Of a stretch of 43,993 nucleotides of DNA, positions 1 to 8,652 are shown piece by piece. The position numbers were made by a program, and so were the translations under genes. Below the pieces are notes generated by a model, which worked only from the letters and a program-made list of their open reading frames with translations, had not been told where the DNA came from and did not search any database. How positions within the stretch are numbered: the first letter of the stretch is position 1; every line of letters begins with the position of its first letter. The stretch comes from Pseudomonadota bacterium (lineage in GTDB: Bacteria; Pseudomonadota; Gammaproteobacteria; Burkholderiales; Rhodocyclaceae): positions 1 through 43,993 of the forward strand of contig JAKJFA010000012.1 in the NCBI GenBank assembly GCA_022705135.1, in the 5' to 3' direction.

Positions 1-1447
1 CCTGCCGTTCCGCCCCCAGTTCGTGCAGCAATCGGCCGACAATCTCGGCCACGCCGCCGCCAATGCCGACATCCACCTCGTCGAAGACCAAAGTCGGCAC
101 GCGGGCAGCGCGTGAAGTCACAACCTGGATGGCCAGGCTGATGCGCGAAAGTTCGCCGCCCGACACCACCTTGGCCAAAGGCCGCGCTTCGTTACCGGAC
201 AAGCCGGAAACCCGGAATTCAACCTGCTCCAGACCAAAAACCGCGCCCTCCTCCAGCGGCAGCAAAACCACTTGCAGCGCCCCCGAACCCAGCGCCAATT
301 GCCGCATCAATTCAGAAATGGCTGCGGCCAGTTCGCCGGCTGCCCTTTCCCGCCCAGCGGAAAGGCGCCCGGCCAACTCACGGTATGCGGCACGCGCCGC
401 TTGCGCCTTGGCGGTGAGCGCCGCCAAATCGCCGGCTTCGCCCAATTCGGCCAGACGGAAACGCCACCCTGCCAGCAAGCCCGGTAGTTCGGGCGGTTGG
501 CAACGATATTTGCGTGCGGCGTTATGCACGGCGTCGATACGGCGCTCTACTTCGGCCAGGCGCTGCGGATCGAGATCGACCCGATCGGCGTACCGGCGCA
601 GGGAAGAAATAGCCTCGCTCATCTCGGCCTGAACCGATTGCAGCAGTTGCGCCACTTCCTGCAAGGCTGGATCGAACTCGGCTAAAGTGTCGAGCCGGGA
701 TGCCACGGCGTCGACCTGCCCTTCGCAAGCCGCTTCGCCTTCCGCCAAAGTGGCCAGCGCGAATTGCGCGCCTTCGATCAGGCTGGCGGCATGCGCCAGG
801 CGTTTGTGTTCGATTTCCAGTTCGCCCCATTCATCAACTGAAAAAGCCAGAGCATCGAGTTCCTGCACCTGCCATTCGAGTTGCTCGCGCTCACGCAGCA
901 TGGCCGCACCGCTGGCGGAAACGTCAGCCAGAACTTTTTCCGCGGTGCGCCAATCAGCAAAGGCGTTTGCCACCGCACCGGCGAGTTCATTCAGCCCGGC
1001 ATGGCCATCGAGCAAGGCGCGCTGCGCATCGGCCCGCAACAAGGATTGATGGGCATGCTGGCCATGAATATCGACCAGGTTTTCGGCCACCTCGCGCAAC
1101 TGCTGCACGGTGGCCGGCGAACCGTTGATATAGGCGCGCGAACGCCCGCCGGAATCAACGACGCGCCGCAACAGGAGTTCGTCGCCGCCCTCAAGATCAT
1201 TGGCCATCAGCCAGGCATTGATTCCGGGCACGGCAGCAATATTGAAACAAGCCGTCACTTCCGCCTTGTCGCAACCGGAACGCACCACGCCGGCATCGGC
1301 GCGCTCACCCAACGCCAGCGCCAGCGCATCGACCAGAATCGACTTGCCGGCGCCGGTCTCACCGGTCAGGGCGCCAAACCCTTGAGCAAAATCGAGTTCA
1401 AGCGCATCGACGATGACAAAATCACGAATGGTCAGTTGTTGCAGCAT
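1..1447 (-). CDS. recN: DNA repair protein RecN (3' end outside window)
   Basis: SMC-like ATPase of recombinational double-strand-break repair, acting in the cytoplasm on DNA. About 482 codons are visible and the C-terminal end is cut by the window edge. The N-terminus carries a Walker A motif GETGAGKS at residues 29-36. The middle is rich in Ala, Glu and Leu, as expected for the coiled-coil arm. Near the edge lie the ABC signature SGGELSR and a Walker B stretch FDEVDVGIGGG, all in the order of the RecN family. The ATG at 1447 is chosen because the family-typical start MLQQLTIRDF follows directly. It lies 12 bp downstream of nadK on the same strand, so the two are probably cotranscribed, an arrangement common in Proteobacteria. 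Identification is very secure; only the C-terminus is unseen. Confidence 0.96.
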   Translation of the reverse strand, partial: MLQQLTIRDFVIVDALELDFAQGFGALTGETGAGKSILVDALALALGERADAGVVRSGCDKAEVTACFNIAAVPGINAWLMANDLEGGDELLLRRVVDSGGRSRAYINGSPATVQQLREVAENLVDIHGQHAHQSLLRADAQRALLDGHAGLNELAGAVANAFADWRTAEKVLADVSASGAAMLREREQLEWQVQELDALAFSVDEWGELEIEHKRLAHAASLIEGAQFALATLAEGEAACEGQVDAVASRLDTLAEFDPALQEVAQLLQSVQAEMSEAISSLRRYADRVDLDPQRLAEVERRIDAVHNAARKYRCQPPELPGLLAGWRFRLAELGEAGDLAALTAKAQAARAAYRELAGRLSAGRERAAGELAAAISELMRQLALGSGALQVVLLPLEEGAVFGLEQVEFRVSGLSGNEARPLAKVVSGGELSRISLAIQVVTSRAARVPTLVFDEVDVGIGGGVAEIVGRLLHELGAERQ

Positions 1448-1459
1448 AGGAAAAGGCGC

Positions 1460-2371
1460 TCAATGGCCGCGCGGATGTTCGCTCCAGTGCAGTTTCTGGC
1501 GCAGCATCGAAAAATAACTATACCCGGGCGGGTGCAGCAGGCAGATATCGTGTTCGTAGCGCCTCAGACGGACGCAATCGTCCACCTGCAAATCGAGGGT
1601 GATCTGGCCGTCGAAATGGACGCGCGGATCAGTAGCGGCGCTGATGCGGACTTCAATATCCACATCGTCGCCCACCACGATCGGCCGGTTGGTCAGGGCG
1701 TGCGGACACAGGGGCACCAGCACCATGCCGCTGGCAGCCGGATGGACGATGGGCCCGCCCCCCGACATGGCGTACGCCGTCGAACCGGTCGGCGTCGAGA
1801 TGACCAGGCCATCGGAGCGCAGGTTATAGATAAATTCGCTATCGATGCGCAATTCCAGGTCGATCATGCGGCCGATGGCGCCCTTGTCGACCACCACATC
1901 GTTGAGGGCCACATGGCTGGCCATCACGCCGCCATCGCGCAGAATATCGGCCGTAAGCATCATGCGCTGCTCACGGCGGAAACGACCGCCCAGGAGATCA
2001 TCGAGATAAGACAGCGTATCGCCGCGGGCAATATCGGCAAGAAAGCCCAGCCTGCCCTGATTGACGCCAACCAAAGGCACATCAAAACGCGCCAGCCATC
2101 GTGCCGCATTCAGCATCGTGCCATCACCGCCCACGACAATGACGAGATCGGCAGCGGCACCGATGGCCTCAAAGTCCGCCGTCCGCCAAGGTCCTGCATC
2201 GGCACATAATTCAATCTGGGACGCAGTTCCGGTCTCGACCAGAACCGTAATGCCGCGTTCATTCAGGCACTCCGCCAGACAAACCAGCGGCCCGGAAATT
2301 TCCGGGCTCCTGAATTTGCCGACCAGCGCCACCGTGCGTGGCGAGAACTCGATACCGTCAGTGGAATCCAT
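1460..2371 (-). CDS. nadK: NAD kinase
   Basis: ATP-dependent NAD kinase making NADP in the cytosol. The 303-aa protein has the diagnostic motifs: GGDGTML at residues 81-87, NQGRLGFL at 104-111 and [15 protein letters not shown] at 193-207. The frame is open further upstream to 2470, but ATG 2371 (MDSTDGIEF) gives the usual family length. The first 47 codons and 22 bp of leader are duplicated at 3976-4139 with one mismatch, so the leader beyond 2393 may not be the ancestral one. The gene is followed by recN, 12 bp away. In relatives nadK commonly stands back to back with hrcA; here about 3.6 kb intervene. Confidence 0.96.
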   Translation of the reverse strand: MDSTDGIEFSPRTVALVGKFRSPEISGPLVCLAECLNERGITVLVETGTASQIELCADAGPWRTADFEAIGAAADLVIVVGGDGTMLNAARWLARFDVPLVGVNQGRLGFLADIARGDTLSYLDDLLGGRFRREQRMMLTADILRDGGVMASHVALNDVVVDKGAIGRMIDLELRIDSEFIYNLRSDGLVISTPTGSTAYAMSGGGPIVHPAASGMVLVPLCPHALTNRPIVVGDDVDIEVRISAATDPRVHFDGQITLDLQVDDCVRLRRYEHDICLLHPPGYSYFSMLRQKLHWSEHPRGH

Positions 2372-2393
2372 GGGCGGGATTTTGGCACAAAGC
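2230..2393. repeat. 164-bp direct repeat, copy 1 (nadK 5' end)
   Basis: This copy covers nadK codons 1-47 plus 22 bp of leader. It matches 3976-4139 at all positions except one (cactCcgcc here, cactCtgcc in copy 2). The two copies have the same orientation and lie 1746 bp apart. The AT-rich ackA segment lies between them. Confidence 0.97.
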
Positions 2394-2618
2394 AAGATGG
2401 GATGCGCAAGAAGCCTTGAAAACGGGGAAAAATCAGGGCCAAAGCTCCTCAGGGATGGAAGCAAATCCACATAATTCGACCCAGACCGCTTTTCCTTCAG
2501 TGCCAGTTACGCATAACTAATCTTCGTCAGAAGGAACTTGAAGAGTGGTAACAGTCGCGCAATAGCGCGTAACGGAAATCCACCGGACAGTAGTGAAAAC
2601 GCATAAATAAAAATTCGA

Positions 2619-3827
2619 TCAATGCGACTCTTCGGCAACCCTGTGAGTCTCCAGCGCTATCATGAGTTCCTCATTGGTAGGGATGACCATGATTTTCACC
2701 CTGGAGTCATCGGTTGATACAATTTTTTCTTCGCCGCGAATATCGTTCTTTTTCTTGTCAATTCTTGCTCCGAGAACTTCAAGACCGTTGCAAATCCTTT
2801 CTCTAGTAGCAATATCGTTTTCTCCGATACCTGCTGTAAAAATGATGGCATGAAGCGTCCCGCCCATCAGTGTGGAAAAAGCACCGATATATTTTTTGGC
2901 AGCATGGGCAAAAACTTCCAGTGCCAGTTCTGCTCTTTTATTCCCTTCTGCGGCTGCTTTCTGTACATCACGCATATCGTTGGATAATCCACTCATTCCT
3001 TTGAGTCCGGAATTGTTATAGATTTGATTGTGCACATCTTTTGTGCTCATTTTTAGATTGTCGAGCATATGGAGCAGAATGGCGGGGTCAAGGTCTCCTG
3101 CACGCGTACCCATCGGAATTCCGCACATGGTTCCGTAGCCCAGTGAAGTGTCGAATGATTTCCCATTCTTTACTGCAGTAAACGAAACACCGTTCCCCAT
3201 ATGGCAGGTTACGCAGTTGAACTGATCTCTTGGAATACCAAGGATGTCTGCGCCTTTCTCGGCCACATACTGGTGGGATGTGCCGTGAAACCCAAACCTT
3301 CTGATCCTATGTTTTTCATAGTATTCGTAATTGAGTCCATAAATATAGGATTCTTCCGGCATGGTGGCATGGAATGCGGTGTCAAAAACACCTACATGCG
3401 GGACATTGGGAAGTTCGGATTTGACTGCTTCAACACCCATCAAGTTTGGTGGATTATGAAGCGGCGCTAACGGGATGCACTCTTCTATTAGTTTGATATT
3501 TGCTTCGGTTAATAAGACCGAAGTATTGATCTTTTCGCCTCCATGCACGATTCTGTGCCCAACTCCCTCGATTTCATCAAGTGATTTAATGACGCCAGCC
3601 TTAGGATCCTGGATTACATCCAAAATCATTTTAATTCCTACCCTGTGGTTAGGAATATCTCGTGTTTCTTTAATCTTGTCCTTGCCGTCATGAGATTCAT
3701 AATTAAAAATACCGTCTGCTATTCCGATCCTCTCTAAAAGTCCTTTACAGAGGACTTTTTTATTGTGCATATTAATTAATTGGAACTTGATGGATGAACT
3801 ACCGCTGTTTATCACCAGAATATCCAT
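2619..3827 (-). CDS. ackA: acetate kinase, AT-rich and probably acquired
   Basis: Acetate kinase interconverts acetate plus ATP and acetyl phosphate plus ADP in the cytosol. The 402-aa protein is full length, with NSGSSSIKF at 7-15, Arg92 in HRIVHGG, Asp149 in FDTAFH and His181 in GFHGTSH, all placed as in the ASKHA acetate kinases. A strong Shine-Dalgarno (aggaggtaat) precedes the ATG. Base composition departs sharply from the surroundings: the 60-base line at 3481 has 20 G+C, against 43 in the line at 1741 within nadK. Codon use (many AAA, ATA, ATT, AGT) is likewise foreign. No phosphotransacetylase gene is adjacent. Function is secure. Transfer from a low-GC donor is inference from composition and from the flanking nadK duplication. 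Confidence 0.95.
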   Translation of the reverse strand: MDILVINSGSSSIKFQLINMHNKKVLCKGLLERIGIADGIFNYESHDGKDKIKETRDIPNHRVGIKMILDVIQDPKAGVIKSLDEIEGVGHRIVHGGEKINTSVLLTEANIKLIEECIPLAPLHNPPNLMGVEAVKSELPNVPHVGVFDTAFHATMPEESYIYGLNYEYYEKHRIRRFGFHGTSHQYVAEKGADILGIPRDQFNCVTCHMGNGVSFTAVKNGKSFDTSLGYGTMCGIPMGTRAGDLDPAILLHMLDNLKMSTKDVHNQIYNNSGLKGMSGLSNDMRDVQKAAAEGNKRAELALEVFAHAAKKYIGAFSTLMGGTLHAIIFTAGIGENDIATRERICNGLEVLGARIDKKKNDIRGEEKIVSTDDSRVKIMVIPTNEELMIALETHRVAEESH

Positions 3828-3907
3828 TATTACCTCCTAAATAAAAGGACAAAAAATTCGAACACGCAATTGGATGTATCTTTGGGTTTGGTCGCCGAAG
3901 CTAACCG

Positions 3908-4117
3908 TCAATTTCGTGCAAGAGCGTCAAAGTCAAACCGTAATAGGGGACAATAGGGGACAGACCACGGTTTTGCGGTCTCGACCAGAACCGTAATGCC
4001 GCGTTCATTCAGGCACTCTGCCAGACAAACCAGCGGCCCGGAAATTTCCGGGCTCCTGAATTTGCCGACCAGCGCCACCGTGCGTGGCGAGAACTCGATA
4101 CCGTCAGTGGAATCCAT
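3908..4117 (-). pseudogene. truncated second copy of nadK 5' end
   Basis: The frame opens with the nadK start codon and its first 47 residues (ending VLVET). It then continues into AKPWSVP, which is translated palindromic repeat, and stops after 69 codons. None of the catalytic motifs ([20 protein letters not shown]) is included, so it cannot be a NAD kinase. It is the product of the 164-bp duplication beside the ackA segment. It could still be transcribed if the nadK promoter was copied with it. Confidence 0.85.
3953..3974. repeat. half REP-like palindromic element at the duplication junction
   Basis: The sequence ggggacagaccacggtttt matches one arm of the two palindromes found in recC (29555-29608 and 29893-29948). 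The second arm is absent; the nadK copy begins instead. A short tandem of ataggggaca occurs just before it (3943-3961). Confidence 0.7.
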
Positions 4118-4139
4118 GGGCGGGATTTTGGCACAAAGC
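3976..4139. repeat. 164-bp direct repeat, copy 2 (nadK 5' end)
   Basis: Second copy of the nadK 5' region, in the same orientation as 2230-2393. Its inner edge directly abuts a half palindromic repeat (3953-3974). At its outer edge the sequence changes after cacaaagc into an unrelated GC-rich segment. Confidence 0.97.
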
Positions 4140-4385
4140 CGGGCCGGGCGGGCAATTACGCGCCTGGAATTTGCTCGGCAGATTCAGAATGTGTCAGCAC
4201 TTCAGTGTGAAAGTCGCGTAGCGGCTTATGAATCTCCCCTTGCCTGCTTGCGGGACCAGCCCGGAGGGCGCAGGATGCAACGCAGCTGCGGTCCCGAGCA
4301 AAGCGAGGGATGTGCTGAAGGCCCACAAAGGGCCCGGTGAGAGTGACCTGGAAGGAGTTGTTGGGCCTTTGGCCGATTTAAAATC
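4140..4385. other. unassigned GC-rich segment with nested inverted repeats
   Basis: No convincing gene was found. Inverted repeats are visible: CGGGACC (4251-4257) with GGTCCCG (4290-4296), which encloses a small hairpin GCCC-GGA-GGGC at 4260-4270, and AAGGCCCA (4318-4325) with TGGGCCTT (4362-4369). It lies between the nadK copy and a hydrolase gene. It may be a remnant of a mobile element or a structured RNA; neither can be shown from the sequence alone. Confidence 0.35.
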
Positions 4386-5177
4386 TCACCGTGCAGGGAT
4401 GAATTGATAACGCTTGATCCATTCGGCTATTTCTTTGGTGACGGCATCCTCAATCCCCAAGAACGTATGGCTACCGGCATTGCAGGCACCACCCCCCGTA
4501 CCCCCCTCCACTGTAATGAGTTCAATTTTTCTCGCCGACTTGAAGGCTGCAACAAGCCCCGGCACGGCGTCATAGGGTGAGACAGTACAGCCATCGTATT
4601 TATGATGAATAATCAGTACCGGCACCTTGATTTTATCCAGCGGCGCTGCCGTGACGGGATGAGCCGATGAAACCGGTGATTTGGTAACAGACGAGGTAAG
4701 AACAATGCCGTCTGGCCCATTTGCTTTCAGGTGGGTAGATGCGGCGGCGGCCGATAGCGAACCGTTGCTTGTGCCAATCGCCCACACCGGGTTCTTGCTC
4801 TCTTTCCTGAGAAACTCAATCAACACCAAATTGTCCTGTGCGTGCTCGGGAGTGTCACGGAAGTCATGGAGGCCGTTTCTATCCGATGGGACATCGGGGA
4901 TCACAACGCTGATTCCGTTTTGGGTGAACCTATGGGCACCGCCCGAAAGAAAGCTTTCCCTATTGATTGATCCGTTTGGGAATATCCCAATATTGCCGGT
5001 GCCACCTTGAAAAAGAACAGCACTGGCGACAGGATTAACTGCCTTTGCATAGACGAAACGGATGGTGACACCTGGGCGTGTCGTTAATTCCTTGACCTCA
5101 ATTTGAGCTTGACAGGTGAATGAGGCGGACAATGCCAACAACAATAAAACCAGCCAAACTCTAAGCATATTACGCAC
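4386..5177 (-). CDS. secreted alpha/beta hydrolase
   Basis: The 263-aa protein begins with a clear signal peptide (positive MRNMLR, then a Leu-rich core, cleavage near TCQAQ at 22-25), so export to the periplasm is expected. The mature part has the alpha/beta hydrolase layout: nucleophile elbow GTSNG with Ser137, candidate acid Asp195 in HHKYDG and candidate His237 in GSHTFLG. An oxyanion-type segment FQGGTGN lies at 56-62. The substrate is unknown; the fold covers esterases, lipases and peptidases. It sits in the interrupted nadK-hrcA spacer, on the same strand as the small membrane protein upstream, about 100 bp away. Class is secure, function open. Confidence 0.85.
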   Translation of the reverse strand: MRNMLRVWLVLLLLALSASFTCQAQIEVKELTTRPGVTIRFVYAKAVNPVASAVLFQGGTGNIGIFPNGSINRESFLSGGAHRFTQNGISVVIPDVPSDRNGLHDFRDTPEHAQDNLVLIEFLRKESKNPVWAIGTSNGSLSAAAASTHLKANGPDGIVLTSSVTKSPVSSAHPVTAAPLDKIKVPVLIIHHKYDGCTVSPYDAVPGLVAAFKSARKIELITVEGGTGGGACNAGSHTFLGIEDAVTKEIAEWIKRYQFIPAR

Positions 5178-5269
5178 GAAACTTCTCCGTTATTGAATTT
5201 CCCAACGTAAAAAAACGTGAGAAAAAGAGAAAAGGGGGCCCTTTAATTCTTTCTTTTCATAATGGACAT

Positions 5270-5280
5270 GTTAGAACTAC
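5270..5280. repeat. inverted repeat, left copy
   Basis: gttagaactac, the exact reverse complement of 5800-5810. Going outward from both copies, a weaker shared stretch (a taaaggg-cc type string) follows after a gap of different length. It flanks the small membrane protein gene. Confidence 0.6.
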
Positions 5281-5789
5281 TTGGCTGGCTCATCACCAAC
5301 AGCCGGAGCAGGAAACACTTTGCTTGCAATAAACCACGGTTTTGCGACAAGAAACAGGCCGAATGCGCACTGAAGTGCAACTGCCAGAAGCTGCAGTGTA
5401 CGCTCGGGCGTAAAATACGTTGCGAGTACTTGGGTTCCGCCACCGAAGAAGGCTATTCCGCCAGACGCAACCAAGTGCGGGAGCATCGAAATGAGCACCC
5501 AGATGCCAATAATTGCAGAGGCCGCAGCTGTTGCCTCTCGCGCGGGCAGTCGAAGTGTGTTGGAATCATGGGTTCGAGGCACAATTTTGTGCGCGACAAA
5601 CATAGGGAACGACCATAGAAATACTGCCAATAACAGAGGCAGAGCGGGCATAAAGTAAAGCGCAAATGCTCCAGATTGATTGAACTGCTGGTTCATTGCG
5701 GTAGCAATACCAAAAATTTGTAATGCAATTACCACTAGCCAAAGAGCAAACAGCCGTGCGGCCAAACCTACGATTTGTTGCGGAGTCAT
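5277..5789 (-). CDS. small hypothetical inner-membrane protein
   Basis: This 170-aa protein has four likely membrane segments, at roughly residues 11-30, 42-64, 88-112 and 133-152, with a short Pro-rich cytoplasmic tail. I do not recognise the family. Start ATG 5789 has no strong ribosome site. The gene is bracketed by an 11-bp perfect inverted repeat (5270-5280 and 5800-5810), the left one overlapping the stop codon, which suggests it may have moved as a unit. It precedes the secreted hydrolase gene on the same strand. Confidence 0.65.
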   Translation of the reverse strand: MTPQQIVGLAARLFALWLVVIALQIFGIATAMNQQFNQSGAFALYFMPALPLLLAVFLWSFPMFVAHKIVPRTHDSNTLRLPAREATAAASAIIGIWVLISMLPHLVASGGIAFFGGGTQVLATYFTPERTLQLLAVALQCAFGLFLVAKPWFIASKVFPAPAVGDEPAK

Positions 5790-5799
5790 AGTTTCCTCA

Positions 5800-5810
5800 G
5801 TAGTTCTAAC
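5800..5810. repeat. inverted repeat, right copy
   Basis: gtagttctaac, the exact reverse complement of 5270-5280. A separate inverted repeat further right, CCTCCGG (5919-5925) with CCGGAGG (5940-5946), is the only other structure noticed between 5811 and hrcA. Confidence 0.6.
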
Positions 5811-6015
5811 GCGAATAATAAAGGGGCCGCGGTCAAATTATTGAAACGTCCAGAGGCCGACGAGCCTGCCGTGCAACCTCGGCTGATCGCACAATATCAG
5901 CATTCCGCTCATCCGGTTCCTCCGGGGCATGACATTACACCGGAGGTTGAAAAATGACAAACACCAATGCTCATGTGCCACGTTCAAAGCTTCTGGCGAG
6001 CCGCTCAAATTTTTG

Positions 6016-6021
6016 TACAAT
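6016..6021 (+). promoter_or_regulatory. possible -10 box for hrcA
   Basis: TACAAT lies only 6 bp before the hrcA start codon. If used, the transcript would be nearly leaderless. No good -35 box is seen at the expected distance, and no CIRCE operator is present. Confidence 0.25.
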
Positions 6022-6027
6022 CCTCCC

Positions 6028-7056
6028 ATGCTCGACGACCGCGCCCGCAGCCTGCTCAAAACCCTGATCGAACGCTATATTGCCGACGGCCAGCCGGTCG
6101 GTTCACGGGCGCTCTCCCGGTTTTCCGGTCTCGACCTGTCGCCCGCCACCATCCGCAATGTGATGGCCGATCTGGAAGAAGCCGGTTTTGTCGCCAGCCC
6201 ACATACCTCCGCCGGCCGTGTCCCGACACCACGTGGTTACCGGCTTTTTGTCGATAGCCTCTTGACCGTGCAGCCGCTGGCCGCCCGGCAAGTCGGCGAA
6301 ATCGAAGGTGCCTTGCACATTTCCCAACCCCAGCAACTGATCGCCAGCGCTTCGCAACTGCTTTCCAGCCTGACCCATTTTGCCGGCATTGTCATGGCGC
6401 CGCGGCGTCACGCTCCCAAAATCCGCCAGATCGAATTTCTGAAGTTGTCTGAAAAACGTATCCTGCTCATCATCGTCACCAACGACGGCGACGTGCAAAA
6501 CCGCATCCTGTTCACGGAAAAAAGCTACTCGCCCGCCGAACTGACGACCGCCGCCAATTACCTGAACCAGAATTTTTCCGGCCTCGATTTCGAGGAAATC
6601 CGCTATCGCCTGCATCACGAATTGCAGCAGTTGCGCGACGACATCAAGCCGCTGATGGAAGCCACCCTGCAGGCCGGCAACGAGGCGCTGGGTGAAAACG
6701 AGACCGCGTTTGTCATTTCCGGCGAAAAAAACCTGCTCGACGTCGAAGAACTCTCTTCCAACATGAAGCGTCTGCGCAATCTCTTCGATCTCTTCGACCA
6801 GAGATCAACGCTGGTTCGTCTGCTCGACATTTCCCATCGCGCCGACGGGGTGCAGATTTTCATCGGTGAGGAATCGGGCATCGCCAGTCTCGACGAATGC
6901 AGCGTCGTTACCGCCCGCTACGAGGTCGACGGTCAGGTGGTCGGTTCGGTCGGCGTCATCGGCCCCACCCGCATGGCCTACGAACGGGTCATTCCGATTG
7001 TCGACATTACCGCCCGCCTGCTTAGTAGCGCCCTGTCGCACCCGGACGAGACATGA
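6028..7056 (+). CDS. hrcA: heat-shock repressor HrcA
   Basis: HrcA represses groE/dnaK-type heat-shock genes by binding CIRCE operators. The 342-aa protein has an N-terminal winged-helix region, with [19 protein letters not shown] at about residues 37-55 and the family signature [18 protein letters not shown] right after it. The long C-terminal domain ends in the conserved [15 protein letters not shown]. The frame is open 33 codons upstream, but ATG 6028 ([10 protein letters not shown]) matches the usual N-terminus. Its last 4 bp overlap hemH (ATGA), which indicates translational coupling. No groE, dnaK or grpE gene, and no CIRCE site, is in the window, so its targets lie elsewhere. Confidence 0.96.
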   Translation: MLDDRARSLLKTLIERYIADGQPVGSRALSRFSGLDLSPATIRNVMADLEEAGFVASPHTSAGRVPTPRGYRLFVDSLLTVQPLAARQVGEIEGALHISQPQQLIASASQLLSSLTHFAGIVMAPRRHAPKIRQIEFLKLSEKRILLIIVTNDGDVQNRILFTEKSYSPAELTTAANYLNQNFSGLDFEEIRYRLHHELQQLRDDIKPLMEATLQAGNEALGENETAFVISGEKNLLDVEELSSNMKRLRNLFDLFDQRSTLVRLLDISHRADGVQIFIGEESGIASLDECSVVTARYEVDGQVVGSVGVIGPTRMAYERVIPIVDITARLLSSALSHPDET

Positions 7057-8075
7057 GCGACAGCGTCTCGGGTAAGACCGCTGTTCTGCTCATCAACATG
7101 GGTTCGCCGGACGCCCCGAGTCCAGCTGCTGTCAAAACCTATCTGCGCCAGTTTCTCTCCGACCGTCGTGTCGTGCCCCGCTCCGGACTGCTCTGGTGGC
7201 TGATCCTGCATGGCCTCATCCTGACCACCCGGCCCAAAAAATCGGCGGCCCGTTACGAACGCATCTGGAGCAAGGAAGGCGCACCGCTCAAGGTCCATAC
7301 AGAAAAACAGGCCAAGCTGCTCAAGGGCCTGCTCGGACAGCGCGGTCACACCCTGCTGATTCGATGGGCGATGCGCTATGGCCGGCCTTCCCTCCCCGAA
7401 ACCCTGACGCAACTGGAAAAAGAAGGCGCCACCCGCATCGTGCTCTTGCCGCTCTATCCGCAATACGCTGTCAGCACGACAGCGTCGGCTTTGGATGAAG
7501 TCGCCGCCTGGCTGGCCAAAACGGCCAACCCGCCGGAAGTGCGCACGGTGGACAGTTTTTTTCAGGACGAAGGCTATCTGGCGGCGCTGGAACAAACCGT
7601 GCGCACACATTGGCAGCACACCAGCCTGCCGGATGCGGACTACTGTCTGCTCATCAGCTTTCACGGCCAGCCCAAAAACACCCTCGGCGCCGGCGACCCC
7701 TACGAAGAGGAATGCCGGACCACCGGCCGCCTGCTGGCGGAACGCCTGAACCTGCCGCCGGAACGCTACCGCATCGCCTTCCAATCGCGCTTCGGCCGTG
7801 GCGAATGGCTGGGGCCGGATACCGCCGAAGTTCTCCGGGAACTTGGCCGCGCAGGGCGGCGCGTCGACGTGATCTGCCCCGGCTTTGTCGCCGATTGCCT
7901 GGAAACGCTGGAGGAAATCGCCATCGAGGGCAAGGCCACCTTCCTGGCCGCCGGCGGCAGCCTCTTTCATTACATCCCCGCCCTCAACGAGCATCCGCTG
8001 TGGATTGAAGCACTGGCCGGTCTGGTCGAAACGCAGTTGCGGAGCTGGCCTGCCGACCCGGCAAACTGCCCATGA
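7053..8075 (+). CDS. hemH: ferrochelatase
   Basis: Ferrochelatase inserts ferrous iron into protoporphyrin IX, the last step of protoheme synthesis, and acts at the inner face of the membrane. The 340-aa protein shows the opening [20 protein letters not shown], the segment [15 protein letters not shown] and the catalytic region LISFHGQP with His204. The conserved [15 protein letters not shown] lies near the end. It overlaps hrcA upstream and the acetyltransferase downstream by ATGA each, so the three genes form one tight unit. The hrcA-hemH pairing is common in betaproteobacteria. Confidence 0.97.
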   Translation: MSDSVSGKTAVLLINMGSPDAPSPAAVKTYLRQFLSDRRVVPRSGLLWWLILHGLILTTRPKKSAARYERIWSKEGAPLKVHTEKQAKLLKGLLGQRGHTLLIRWAMRYGRPSLPETLTQLEKEGATRIVLLPLYPQYAVSTTASALDEVAAWLAKTANPPEVRTVDSFFQDEGYLAALEQTVRTHWQHTSLPDADYCLLISFHGQPKNTLGAGDPYEEECRTTGRLLAERLNLPPERYRIAFQSRFGRGEWLGPDTAEVLRELGRAGRRVDVICPGFVADCLETLEEIAIEGKATFLAAGGSLFHYIPALNEHPLWIEALAGLVETQLRSWPADPANCP

Positions 8076-8608
8076 AATTGAGTGTGCGTCGGGCCACCCT
8101 GGCGGACCTCGACACCGTCATGGCCCTCGAAACTTCCGGCTTTGCGCCGGGGATTGTCGAGGACCGCGCCGTTTTCGCGCAGCGTATCGCCGTTTTTCCC
8201 GAAGGTTTTCTGCTGGCGGAGGAAACCGGAAAACCACCCTGCGGTTATTTCTGCACTGAAATCTGGATGGATTGGGATGTGTGTGATCCGGCACGCTTTG
8301 ACCTCGGGCACGACATCGCCGACTGGCTCAATCGGCAAGGGGAAATGCTTTATCTCGCCTCGATGACCATCGCACCGCAGCAGCGCGGCACTGGCCTCGG
8401 CCGCCGCCTCTTTCGCGCCGGGCTGGATCAGATGGCGCAAACTTTTCCGCACTTGCGCGAAGCCCTCCTGATCGTCAATGAGCATTGGCAAGAAGCCCGA
8501 AAAATCTATGCCAGCGAGGGGTTCGGCGAAATCGCCCGCCTGCCGGCCTTCTTCCAGCCCGATGGCGGGCCGATGGGCGATGCCATCGTGATGACGCGGT
8601 TTCTGTAA
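8072..8608 (+). CDS. GNAT-family N-acetyltransferase
   Basis: This 178-aa protein has the GNAT layout: an N-terminal RRATLADLDTVMALE strand-helix, a central beta strand LYLASMTIAP and the acetyl-CoA loop QQRGTGLGRRLF (about 104-115). A C-terminal segment with a conserved Tyr (ARKIYASEGFGE) follows. The acceptor is unknown; it may acetylate a small molecule or a protein N-terminus. The start overlaps the hemH stop by ATGA, so it is translationally coupled. About 45 bp separate it from mutS, with a weak -10-like TAAAAT there. Confidence 0.85.
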   Translation: MKLSVRRATLADLDTVMALETSGFAPGIVEDRAVFAQRIAVFPEGFLLAEETGKPPCGYFCTEIWMDWDVCDPARFDLGHDIADWLNRQGEMLYLASMTIAPQQRGTGLGRRLFRAGLDQMAQTFPHLREALLIVNEHWQEARKIYASEGFGEIARLPAFFQPDGGPMGDAIVMTRFL

Positions 8609-8652
8609 GCAGTCACTGGTAAAATCGGCCTCCCAGCGCCCAACCTGCTCCC

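Noticed and set aside
881..2209. Long plus-strand open frame (442 codons) across recN and nadK
   Set aside because: It lies antisense to two certain genes. GC-rich third positions produce such open shadows, and the translation shows no family features.
4140..4385. Group II intron fragment
   Set aside because: No domain V signature and no reverse-transcriptase sequence could be identified; left as unassigned.
5325..5345. Further copy of the REP-like arm (accacggttttgcg) inside the small membrane protein gene
   Set aside because: Only about 14 bases match and no second arm or ggggac core is present; too short to call, though it equals part of the copy at 3963.
5270..5810. Integron cassette with attC sites
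   Set aside because: The repeats GTTAGAAC/GTTCTAAC do not fit the core-site consensus (GTTRRRY/RYYYAAC), and no long imperfect palindrome follows the gene.
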